Part shown: positions 32,100 to 38,495 of the stretch, piece after piece | Layout: each line of letters starts with the position of its first letter | How positions within the stretch are numbered: position 1 is the stretch's first letter | Notes under the pieces: model-generated | What the model was told of the DNA's origin: nothing | What the model saw: only the letters and a program-made list of their open reading frames with translations | Database searches by the model: none | Program-made: the position numbers and the translations under genes | DNA from: Candidatus Nomurabacteria bacterium GW2011_GWB1_43_19 | GTDB taxonomy: Bacteria > Patescibacteriota > Minisyncoccia > Phycocordibacterales > UBA9973 | Length of the DNA: 47,695 nt | Assembly: GCA_000999465.1 (NCBI GenBank) | Contig: LCGB01000002.1 | Span: 1 to 47,695 of the forward strand | Reading direction: 5' to 3'

Positions 32100-32489
32100 A
32101 TGGATAAGAAAGGGTTTTTGAAACATCTAGTATTCCTGATGTTTTTTATTTTTATAGCGGATTTGCTGGCCAGAAACTTTTATTGGTATTCTTTGATTTG
32201 GTATTTTGACATGATTATGCACTTCCTGAGCGGGCTATGGGTCGGACTGTTCTTTTTTTATGTTCTTTCCGTAAAAAGCCCTTTAGCACCATCATTTAAA
32301 TCATTTTTGAAAATTATTTTGCTTGTTTTGATAATCGGAATTTCATATGAAATTTTTGAGTTTATCATGAACGTTATTTCTGTCACTCCTTTTGACCCGG
32401 TAGACACCACCTCCGACCTATTTTTTGATATGCTCGGCGCCGCCGTTTCAATTTTCTATTTTATGAAAGTAGTTCGCCTTAAAAAATAA
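32100..32489 (+). CDS. Small integral membrane protein, DUF2238/VanZ-like
   Basis: 129 residues with four hydrophobic segments, at about 8-25, 38-60, 72-92 and 105-122. The pattern DMIMHFLSGLWVGL, GISYEIFEF and DPVDTTSDLFFDMLGA, with conserved Asp, His and Glu at membrane edges, resembles DUF2238-type proteins. Function unknown. The start follows a -10 at 6 nt. Confidence 0.6.
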   Translation: MDKKGFLKHLVFLMFFIFIADLLARNFYWYSLIWYFDMIMHFLSGLWVGLFFFYVLSVKSPLAPSFKSFLKIILLVLIIGISYEIFEFIMNVISVTPFDPVDTTSDLFFDMLGAAVSIFYFMKVVRLKK

Positions 32490-32495
32490 ATAAGG

Positions 32496-32501
32496 TACAA
32501 T
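32496..32501 (+). promoter_or_regulatory. Leaderless promoter of the beta-CASP gene
   Basis: TACAAT ends 7 nt before the ATG at 32509. Confidence 0.4.
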
Positions 32502-32508
32502 CAAGGGA

Positions 32509-33876
32509 ATGAAAAAGCAGGCCAAAATCACATTTTACGGAGGAACGGGGTCGGTCACCGGCTCCAATTTTCTTTTGGAAATTGACGGAGAGAGAATTCT
32601 GGTGGACTGCGGGCTGACTCAGGGATTTAAACTGGCCGACGACGTTAACTGGGATCCGTTCCCCTATGACCCCAAGGCCGTAGATATTCTTTTTGTGACG
32701 CATGCGCATGTGGATCACTTGGGCAGGATTCCGAAATTAATCAAAGAAGGATTTCGCGGGAAAATTTACTCCACGCAGCCGACCAAGGAACTTGCTTTGC
32801 CGATGCTGGAAGATACCGCGAGTATTTTAAGCAAGAATACCGACTTAGGACTAGATGAAATTTATACCGACGAAAACCTCAAGTTGACACTTTCGCTTTG
32901 GCGCGGGTTTGCTTATCATGAGAATATAAAAATTACCGACCATTTGCAGGCCTGTTTTTTAAATGCCGGGCATATTCTGGGCTCGGCCATGATTGAGTTC
33001 ATTTTTAACGGCAAGAAAATTCTTTTTACCGGGGACTTGGGCAACAGCCCTTCGCCGCTTCTTCCGGACACAGAAAAAGTTACCGATGTGGATTATTTGA
33101 TAGTGGAATCCGTCTATGGCGACAGAAATCACGAATCCAGGCCCGACCGCCGCCGATTCCTGGAAAAGACCATTGAAGATAATTACAAAAGAAAAGGAAC
33201 GCTGGTTATTCCCACCTTCTCCCTGGAGCGCTCACAGGAGCTTCTCTTTGAGCTTAATACGTTGGTGGAAAATAACCGCATTCCGATGATGCCCATTTTT
33301 TTTGATTCTCCTTTAGCCATCCGCTTGTCGGAAATTTTCAAGCACAACAAGAGTTATTTGAACGAAATGGCGCAAAAGACGATGTCGGACAGCGACCTGT
33401 TCCTGTTTGACTTTCCCGGCCTGCACAACACCTTAAAGGCCGAAGAATCAAAAATGATTTTGGATGTCCCGAATCCGAAAATTGTCATTGCTGGGTCTGG
33501 AATGTCCACCGGTGGGCGCGTCGTGCATCATGAGAAGAATTATCTGCCGGACCCGAACAACACCCTCCTTTTGACCGGTTACCAGTCGGTTGGCACTCCG
33601 GGGCGGCTGATCCGGGAGGGATTGAAAAAAATCCGAATAACGGGAGAGGACGTGGATGTGCGGGCGCACATTGTGACAATTTCCGGATATTCCGGACACA
33701 AGGACTCGGATGGCCTGCTTTCCTTCGTGGAAGACATGCAGGACACGGTGAAAAAGGTCTTTGTAGTTATGGGTGAACCGAAATCATCAATGTTTTTAGT
33801 TCAAAAGTTGAGAGACAATTTGGGAATTGAGGCCTATGCGCCGGAGCAGGGGAGCAGCGTAGTGCTAGATTGCTAA
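32509..33876 (+). CDS. MBL-fold beta-CASP ribonuclease-like hydrolase
   Basis: 455 residues. Zinc motif HAHVDH (64-69) opens the metallo-beta-lactamase core, NAGHILGSAMIEF follows and FTGDLGNS supplies further ligands. The beta-CASP insert has PTFSLERSQELLFEL, and the C-terminal part has GSGMSTGGRVVHH and SGYSGHKDSDG of the RNA-specificity (RMMBL) domain. The family processes or degrades RNA (CPSF-73, RNase J relatives). This is the shorter form without the RNase J C-terminal domain. Cytoplasmic. Confidence 0.87.
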   Translation: MKKQAKITFYGGTGSVTGSNFLLEIDGERILVDCGLTQGFKLADDVNWDPFPYDPKAVDILFVTHAHVDHLGRIPKLIKEGFRGKIYSTQPTKELALPMLEDTASILSKNTDLGLDEIYTDENLKLTLSLWRGFAYHENIKITDHLQACFLNAGHILGSAMIEFIFNGKKILFTGDLGNSPSPLLPDTEKVTDVDYLIVESVYGDRNHESRPDRRRFLEKTIEDNYKRKGTLVIPTFSLERSQELLFELNTLVENNRIPMMPIFFDSPLAIRLSEIFKHNKSYLNEMAQKTMSDSDLFLFDFPGLHNTLKAEESKMILDVPNPKIVIAGSGMSTGGRVVHHEKNYLPDPNNTLLLTGYQSVGTPGRLIREGLKKIRITGEDVDVRAHIVTISGYSGHKDSDGLLSFVEDMQDTVKKVFVVMGEPKSSMFLVQKLRDNLGIEAYAPEQGSSVVLDC

Positions 33877-33882
33877 TTTTAA

Positions 33883-33891
33883 TGTTATACT
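33883..33891 (+). promoter_or_regulatory. Leaderless promoter of the LOG-like gene
   Basis: TGT-TATACT, hexamer ending 6 nt before the ATG at 33898. Confidence 0.6.
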
Positions 33892-33897
33892 TACGAA

Positions 33898-34521
33898 ATG
33901 AATCCTCCACTTGCTTTTCCTCCCAAGCATGGGCATGGCCAGATAAAAATTTGTGTCTCCGGCGCGGCTGAAACGGGTCATTGCGGAATAGGCGCGTTGG
34001 ATAAAGCAAAAGAATTGGGACGCGAAATTGCCCGCCAGGGAGTTGTCTTGGTGACCGGAGCGACAACCGGGTTTCCGCTTTGGGTTGCGATGGGAGTTAA
34101 AGAAGAAGACGGAATTTCTATCGGCATTTCTCCGGCAGCCAGCGAGCGCGAACATGCGGAAATTTATAAGCTCCCGCTGGATTATATGGATTTGATTATT
34201 TATACTGGTTTCGGCTATGCGGGGCGCGACCTGCTCCTTACCCGCGCGGCTGACGCGGTTATTTGCGGTTGCGGAAGGGTTGGAACTATTCATGAATTTA
34301 CCATTGCTTTTGAAGACGGGAAACCGATCGGTATTTTGGAAGGACCGTGGGAAACGGATGTCCAACTTAAAGAAATAGTAGAGAAAGGGCATCGCCCCAA
34401 TACAAAGATTGCCACAGGTCCCGACCCAAAGAAACTTCTGGAAGATGTTATTGTCCTGGTTAAAAAAGATAAAACAACCGAATATAGAACCGTAAGAACT
34501 TCCGCATCCGATGCCCAATAA
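33898..34521 (+). CDS. SLOG/LOG-family Rossmann protein
   Basis: 207 residues of the LOG/TIGR00725-like fold. ICVSGAAETGH near residue 18 and LVTGATTGFPLWVAMG near 52 form the nucleotide-binding loops. GCGRVGTIHEFTIAFEDGKPIGIL (about 122-145) corresponds to the PGGxGTxxE region of LOG enzymes but with GCGRVGTIHE, so the catalytic signature is altered. It may sense or hydrolyse a nucleotide; the substrate is unknown. It shares a terminator with convergent rplT. Confidence 0.7.
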   Translation: MNPPLAFPPKHGHGQIKICVSGAAETGHCGIGALDKAKELGREIARQGVVLVTGATTGFPLWVAMGVKEEDGISIGISPAASEREHAEIYKLPLDYMDLIIYTGFGYAGRDLLLTRAADAVICGCGRVGTIHEFTIAFEDGKPIGILEGPWETDVQLKEIVEKGHRPNTKIATGPDPKKLLEDVIVLVKKDKTTEYRTVRTSASDAQ

Positions 34522-34543
34522 TCCCGCTGCCGGCGGGATTATT
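34517..34543. terminator. Bidirectional terminator containing both stop codons
   Basis: AATAATCCCGC (34517-34527) and GCGGGATTATT (34533-34543), loop TGCCG. The TAA of the LOG-like gene lies in the left arm and that of rplT in the right arm. Confidence 0.8.
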
Positions 34544-34883
34544 TCACCGCTTCCAGAATTTTAGCGAAGGTTTTCGGATGGTGTTCGGCGAAATCGGACA
34601 AAATTTTCCTATCCAGCATTATGTTATTCTTTTTGAGGGCGCCGATTAATTGTGAGTAAGACATGCCCAACTCGCGCGCGCCGGCGTTTATCTTGATATT
34701 CCAAAGTTTGCGGTTGTGGGACTTCTTGTCCTTGCGGTGCGCAAAAGCATAAGCACCGGCGTGCAAAAGCGCTTCTTTGGCCTGCCGCTCCTTGGTGCTG
34801 CGGCCATGGCGCATACCCTTCGTCTGTTTCAGGACGCTTCTCCTTCTTTTTAACGCATGGACTCCCTTTTTTACTCTGGTCAT
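34539..34883 (-). CDS. rplT: Ribosomal protein bL20
   Basis: 50S assembly initiator; in other bacteria it represses infC-rpmI-rplT. 114 residues; MTRVKKGVHALKRRRSVLKQTKG and RDKKSHNRKLWNIKINAGARELGMSYS are diagnostic, ending AKILEAVK. Last gene of infC-rpmI-rplT on the minus strand, 43 nt after rpmI across an AT-rich inverted repeat. Confidence 0.95.
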   Translation of the reverse strand: MTRVKKGVHALKRRRSVLKQTKGMRHGRSTKERQAKEALLHAGAYAFAHRKDKKSHNRKLWNIKINAGARELGMSYSQLIGALKKNNIMLDRKILSDFAEHHPKTFAKILEAVK

Positions 34884-34926
34884 ATGGATTAGTTAAAAGT
34901 TAACAAGTTTATAAAATTATAAAGTT
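34884..34926 (-). repeat. AT-rich element between rpmI and rplT
   Basis: Read on the minus strand it has ACTTTATAATTTTATAAACT and GTTAACTTTTAACT, the vocabulary of the rpsH leader. It could form a weak hairpin just before the rplT start. Confidence 0.45.
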
Positions 34927-35121
34927 TTAAGAAAAAGGCATTAAATGACTTTTTGGTTTATTTTTTATGACAAAATTTCTACCTTTGCGTCCGGCGAGCT
35001 GGGTAGTGCGGGACTGCTTGGCATTAAAATGATTGAAGCCTGGCTTACGCGAAAGGATCTTGCCGTTTTTGGTAAGTTTTAGCCGTTTGCTGTATGATTT
35101 GTTTGTTTTCATTCCTTTCAT
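34927..35121 (-). CDS. rpmI: Ribosomal protein bL35
   Basis: 64-residue 50S protein; GMKTNKSYSKRLKLTKNGKI and KPGFNHFNAKQSRTTQ match the family. The ATG at 35121 is chosen because family members start MPKMKT and this gives MKGMKT; the ATG at 35112 is an alternative. Its ATG overlaps the infC stop as TAATG, so translation is probably coupled. Confidence 0.92.
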   Translation of the reverse strand: MKGMKTNKSYSKRLKLTKNGKILSRKPGFNHFNAKQSRTTQLAGRKGRNFVIKNKPKSHLMPFS

Positions 35122-35627
35122 TATTTTGCTTTTTCTATGGTGGTGATTAAACCCTTCGGACCCCTTTTATACGCGTCCGATATTTTGTAATCCTCGGTAA
35201 TCAAATGCAGCACCCTATCCAAACGCTCTCTCAAAAATTTTTCATCCATATACTTGGCGCGGCCGGCAAGGAAAAGTTCTACTTTAACCCGGTGACCTTC
35301 CTTAATCCATTTGGAAGCGGTTTTTGCCTTCAGTTCCAAGTCGTGATCGCCGGTGCCGATTTTGATTTGAATCCCTTTCGTCTCCGTTCTGTTGGCTCCG
35401 GCTTTGGCCTTTTTCAGCTTCTTGTTGGCCTCATACTGATATTTGCCGAAATCCATCAGCTTGGCCAATGGGGGAGCCGCGTTCGGGCCTATCTCAATCA
35501 AGTCCAAACCTTTGCTCTGTGCAAGCTCCAGCGCGTCCCTTATGCTTAAAACACCGAGATTTTTGTTTTCACTGTCCAAAACCCGCAGTTCTTTCGCCCG
35601 TATTTGATTGTTTATTCTTTCTCGCAA
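35121..35627 (-). CDS. infC: Translation initiation factor IF-3
   Basis: IF-3 keeps the subunits apart and checks start codons. 168 residues in N and C domains joined by a Lys-rich linker; INNQIRAKELRVLD, DLIEIGPNAAPPLAKLMDFGKYQYE and GDHDLELKAKTASKWIKEGHRVKVELFLAGRA are conserved. It starts with TTG; an in-frame stop three codons upstream leaves no ATG. Rare infC start codons underlie its autoregulation in other bacteria, and the same could hold here. Confidence 0.95.
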   Translation of the reverse strand: MRERINNQIRAKELRVLDSENKNLGVLSIRDALELAQSKGLDLIEIGPNAAPPLAKLMDFGKYQYEANKKLKKAKAGANRTETKGIQIKIGTGDHDLELKAKTASKWIKEGHRVKVELFLAGRAKYMDEKFLRERLDRVLHLITEDYKISDAYKRGPKGLITTIEKAK

Positions 35628-35665
35628 TTGATATTAAAGTGTCTAGGAAAACTTTTGACTACAAG

Positions 35666-35725
35666 ATAATAGCGCAAATAGGTCCTAAAGTCAAATTGAC
35701 TTAATAGTGAAAAGGGAGATATAAT
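35666..35725. promoter_or_regulatory. Back-to-back promoters of infC and the 108-aa gene
   Basis: On minus: TTGACT (35689-35694), 17 bp, TATTAT (35666-35671) for infC. On plus: TTGACT (35696-35701), 18 bp, TATAAT (35720-35725), ending 6 nt before the ATG at 35732. The two -35s form the palindrome AGTCAAATTGACT with one base between, so one protein or polymerase could block the other. Confidence 0.65.
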
Positions 35726-35731
35726 GAAATT

Positions 35732-36058
35732 ATGGAAAAAAAAGGTGAATCGGGTTCTTTCTTGAAAAGAGGCGAAGCTGTGCCCAGGGATGAGGTTCAA
35801 GTACCAGAGATTGTTAGCCCCCTTGAAGGTTTAAGTCGTGTTGAAAAAATGCGGTTGGAAGCAGTCTTATATACACTTTTAAAATTTAAAACTGAAGGAA
35901 TTTATATCAAAGATGAAACTAAAGTTGGTAATATTATGACGATGGTTGATATGTTGAAAGGGGTTGAAGAAATATTAAAGAAATTGGGTGTATCGACCAG
36001 TATCAGGGATATTATGCATGCCTTAAAAGAAGATGAGGATCTTCATAAAGGCATTTAA
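35732..36058 (+). CDS. Hypothetical protein, 108 aa
   Basis: Not recognised. 108 residues. The first 35 are polar and probably disordered; residues 36-105 form predicted amphipathic helices (VEKMRLEAVLYTLLKFKTEGIY, MVDMLKGVEEILKKLG, RDIMHALKEDEDLHK). Soluble, no signal. A consensus divergent promoter and leaderless start support it. It lies between infC and smpB, so a translation-related role is possible but unproven. Confidence 0.6.
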   Translation: MEKKGESGSFLKRGEAVPRDEVQVPEIVSPLEGLSRVEKMRLEAVLYTLLKFKTEGIYIKDETKVGNIMTMVDMLKGVEEILKKLGVSTSIRDIMHALKEDEDLHKGI

Positions 36059-36124
36059 TTTATAATTTTTTGACTAACAGAAACAGTTTTAATGCATCTT
36101 CCGCTTTTTATTGTCTGAGTCAAG

Positions 36125-36133
36125 TGTTAATAT
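36125..36133 (+). promoter_or_regulatory. Leaderless promoter of smpB
   Basis: TGT-TAATAT, hexamer ending 6 nt before the ATG at 36140. Confidence 0.5.
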
Positions 36134-36139
36134 GTACAA

Positions 36140-36589
36140 ATGGCTTCTTACGCCGAAAACCGAAAAGCGAGATTCAATTATGAGATTCTGGGAAAATACG
36201 AGGCGGGTATTGAGCTGGCCGGCACGGAGGTGAAATCGGTGCGGGGAGGAGCTATGTCGCTCGAAGGCGCTTTTGTAATAATTCGCGGAGGCGAGGCATA
36301 CCTCATCAATGCCAACATTCCGCCCTATCAGCCGAAAAATGCGCCCCCGGATTACGACCCGCTCCGTAACCGGAAACTCCTCTTGACGAAAAAAGAAATC
36401 GCGGAGCTCGCGGGTAGTGAGAAAAACAAGAGTTTGACAATCGTGCCTATTTCAGTGTATAATAAAAACAGAAAAATCAAAGTGGAAATCGCCTTGGTCA
36501 AAGGCAAGAAGAAATTTGACAAGCGCGAAACCATAAAAAAGCGTGAAACTGACCGCGAGCTCCGCAGAGAATATTCAGCCCGGGGCTGA
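36140..36589 (+). CDS. smpB: SsrA-binding protein SmpB
   Basis: SmpB carries tmRNA to stalled ribosomes. 149 residues; NRKARFNYEILGKYEAGIELAGTEVKS and RGGEAYLINANIPPY form the OB-fold, and FDKRETIKKRETDRELRRE forms the C-terminal helix tail that enters the mRNA channel. Normal length. The tmRNA gene follows 38 nt later, and a promoter for it lies inside this gene. Confidence 0.96.
   Translation: MASYAENRKARFNYEILGKYEAGIELAGTEVKSVRGGAMSLEGAFVIIRGGEAYLINANIPPYQPKNAPPDYDPLRNRKLLLTKKEIAELAGSEKNKSLTIVPISVYNKNRKIKVEIALVKGKKKFDKRETIKKRETDRELRREYSARG
36434..36463 (+). promoter_or_regulatory. Near-consensus promoter inside smpB, toward ssrA
   Basis: TTGACA (36434-36439), 18 bp, TATAAT (36458-36463). 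Predicted +1 near 36470 gives a 158-nt 5' leader before mature tmRNA. Confidence 0.65.
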
Positions 36590-36627
36590 TCCGCCTTGGG
36601 AGGAAAAGGACGTTGATAAAAAAATAC

Positions 36628-37030
36628 GGGGATGCAAGGCATAGACAGTCGGCCTTTTGTCATTGATGCATGCCGAGAATGAACGCAATCTCGTGAAACT
36701 TCGTTCAATAGCTTAATTGCAAAATTAGCTTCCAAGGCGTTTGCGAAAATCTCTCCATACTTCGGTATGAATGACTTCGCTTACGCTTCAATTTCGGCTT
36801 CGGCCTAAGTTGATGTCTCTTTTATTGACTTCCGATATATAAGTAGAGGCATAATATTATCGGGATAGGAGAAAGAATGTCCTGGCTTTCTTTCGAAACA
36901 AAGGGGCTCGATTAAAAAATATTTGGCTCGTTTCTTAATTTTTTAATTTAAACAAAACAAGCGCGCTACGCATGTAGACTTCTTTGCAAAAACCTTCTGC
37001 ACACGAGTTCAATTCTCGTCATCTCCACCA
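36628..37030 (+). ncRNA. ssrA: Transfer-messenger RNA
   Basis: Ribosome rescue RNA, about 403 nt. GGGGATG (36628-36634) pairs with CATCTCC (37020-37026) with the G3-U70 pair needed for alanylation, followed by discriminator A and encoded CCA. The T arm is ACGAG-TTCAATT-CTCGT. The tag frame appears to start with GCA at 36719 and end with TAA at 36806-36808: 29 codons, beginning Ala-Lys-Leu-Ala and ending Ser-Ala-Ser-Ala. It is long, and the end differs from the common LAA. The resume codon was inferred from the only long frame. Confidence 0.93.
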
Positions 37031-37035
37031 CTTCG

Positions 37036-37067
37036 CTAAAAGCTCTTCAAAAATGAAGGGCTTTTAG
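37036..37067 (+). terminator. Hairpin after tmRNA
   Basis: CTAAAAGC (37036-37043) with GCTTTTAG (37060-37067), and CTTC/GAAG inside. No U run follows, so it may be a processing or stability element rather than a terminator. Confidence 0.5.
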
Positions 37068-37107
37068 CTTCGCGGTGCCGGTACCAAGAATGCGAAGCAG
37101 AAGTGGT

Positions 37108-37164
37108 GTCCCGCAGAGCCAAAACCCGCGAAGTTTTAACGAAGTGGGTTTTGCGGCGTGGGAC
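37108..37164 (+). repeat. Imperfect 57-bp palindrome before the GIY-YIG gene
   Basis: GTCCCGC (37108-37114) with GCGTGGGAC (37156-37164), and AAAACCC (37121-37127) with GGGTTTT (37146-37152). Confidence 0.6.
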
Positions 37165-37171
37165 TTTGTAA

Positions 37172-37177
37172 TATAAT
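37172..37177 (+). promoter_or_regulatory. Leaderless promoter of the GIY-YIG gene
   Basis: TATAAT ends 7 nt before the ATG at 37185. Confidence 0.55.
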
Positions 37178-37184
37178 TAGAAGA

Positions 37185-37424
37185 ATGTACTACACCTACA
37201 TTTTAAAAAGTTCCATTGATGGCACAAAATATATTGGACATACTTCTGATCTGAAAAATCGTGTAAAAGAACATAATAGGAGACAATCAAAATATACTTC
37301 CACAAAAGCTCCTTTTGTACTAGTTTGGTACTGTGCTTTTAAAACAAAAGAAAAAGCCATAAGTTTTGAAAGATATCTAAAAAGTTCTTCCGGTTTTGCC
37401 TTTGCAAATAAAAGGCTTATTTAA
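37185..37424 (+). CDS. Single-domain GIY-YIG nuclease family protein
   Basis: 79 residues, the whole GIY-YIG fold and nothing else (UPF0213/YhbQ type). YYTYILKS and KYIGHTSDLKNRVKEHN supply the GIY and YIG strands and the conserved Arg; the catalytic Glu is in AISFERYLK. Start at 37185 (MYYTYIL); nine residues upstream were rejected. It sits between the tmRNA 3' end and a partial copy of that end (37491-37505), suggesting a small mobile or once-mobile cassette. Confidence 0.82.
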   Translation: MYYTYILKSSIDGTKYIGHTSDLKNRVKEHNRRQSKYTSTKAPFVLVWYCAFKTKEKAISFERYLKSSSGFAFANKRLI

Positions 37425-37526
37425 GTGCCTACGAGTTCATTACCGGACTGAAATTCAAAAAAGTTACGAACTGAATCTGTGATAAATTTCTGCCATTTCC
37501 ACCACAAAATTAACAAGAGTAAACAA
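37421..37526 (+). repeat. Partial echo of the tmRNA 3' end
   Basis: GCCATTTCCACCAC (37492-37505) resembles GTCATCTCCACCAC at the tmRNA end (37018-37031), and ACGAGTTCA recurs at 37431-37439. It may be an att-like remnant bounding the GIY-YIG cassette. No tRNA can be folded here. Confidence 0.3.
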
Positions 37527-38414
37527 TTATGCCGCTTTCTCTTTACCGGCATTTTCTACCTTTGCCTCTTCTGGTAATGTTTTTGGTGTCATAAACTTAT
37601 CAATAATTTCATATATCAACTCAATCGGTACAACCTTTACAAGTCCAGTTTGTTCAGTAAAAATTATCTTGGCTTCACCTGTTTGTTGGCTAACAGCAAC
37701 ATCAGAATATGTGACACCAGCACTTACCACTCCTACAAGTCCGGCAGAGCTATTGCTGCCAGTTTCTCCTATGGCTACAACTTCTGGCTTATGGATCACA
37801 GGTCCACCGCTATTACCCGGGTAAGCAGAAGCGTCAATATAATAGAAACAATCCTCTAAAACTTCCTCATCAACGCGAGCAATAATTCCTTGTCTTACAA
37901 TTACAAAGTTCTTTGACTTGCCACTAATGTTCATAGGAAAACCGAGTACGAATAAACCATCTCCGGTAGATATTTTCTTTTCCTTAAAATCTTTTGCAAA
38001 AAATAGGTCAGTTGTGTTAAAAAAATGATACTCAACCTTAGCGTCTTTAATTACTTTTAGGTTGATAGGTAATACGGCTAAATCCACCTTTTTGTTTTCG
38101 TGTTGTAACCAAAGTGGCGTACCGTCTATTTTTAATAGACCTGTTTTAAAGTACTGGCTTGTATTCTCGGTAGTGTTGAAACGGAAGTGTACTTCTTTTA
38201 AAAAAATTTTTGTTTTTTCATTGTAAAATACATGCCTATTAGTTACAAGAAAAACTTTAAACAAAGGACTTCCTTTCTCGTTAGCTTTACCTGTTTTTTT
38301 CCCAACTAAAAATCCGGTTGCGATGGATACTTTTTCCAATTCGCCTTTGTCATTCTTCCTTTCAACTTCAATAGACACTACTGAATTTAAATAATGTGGT
38401 GGTATTAGAGCCAT
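37527..38414 (-). CDS. Trypsin-like serine protease domain protein, cytoplasmic
   Basis: 295 residues with the chymotrypsin-fold triad: His61 (TNRHVF), Asp111 (KVDLAVLP) and Ser202 (AYPGNSGGPV). It has no signal peptide, membrane span or PDZ domain, so it is not a typical HtrA. A C-terminal Glu/Lys/Ala-rich tail follows residue 275. A cytoplasmic, maybe defence-like or sensor-coupled, protease is possible; partner unknown. A TGA-TATAAT promoter gives a leaderless mRNA. It diverges from ftsH. Confidence 0.8.
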   Translation of the reverse strand: MALIPPHYLNSVVSIEVERKNDKGELEKVSIATGFLVGKKTGKANEKGSPLFKVFLVTNRHVFYNEKTKIFLKEVHFRFNTTENTSQYFKTGLLKIDGTPLWLQHENKKVDLAVLPINLKVIKDAKVEYHFFNTTDLFFAKDFKEKKISTGDGLFVLGFPMNISGKSKNFVIVRQGIIARVDEEVLEDCFYYIDASAYPGNSGGPVIHKPEVVAIGETGSNSSAGLVGVVSAGVTYSDVAVSQQTGEAKIIFTEQTGLVKVVPIELIYEIIDKFMTPKTLPEEAKVENAGKEKAA

Positions 38415-38420
38415 ATAAAT

Positions 38421-38429
38421 ATTATATCA
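38421..38429 (-). promoter_or_regulatory. Leaderless promoter of the trypsin-like gene
   Basis: Minus-strand TGA-TATAAT, hexamer ending 6 nt before the ATG at 38414. Confidence 0.65.
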
Positions 38430-38480
38430 TTTTATGGCAAAAGTCTTTTTATTTCCCCATTTCACTTTCCGCCTTTTTTA

Positions 38481-38489
38481 TGCTATTCT
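38481..38489 (+). promoter_or_regulatory. Leaderless promoter of ftsH
   Basis: TGC-TATTCT, hexamer ending 6 nt before the ATG at 38496. Confidence 0.55.
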
Positions 38490-38495
38490 AACGGG

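Noticed and set aside
14998-36589. UGA read as glycine, as in some CPR
   Set aside because: UGA ends rpsJ, pyrF and smpB at the normal family length, so the standard bacterial code applies.
37425-37526. A tRNA or second tmRNA end after the GIY-YIG gene
   Set aside because: No cloverleaf or paired acceptor can be formed; only a short echo of the tmRNA 3' end is present.
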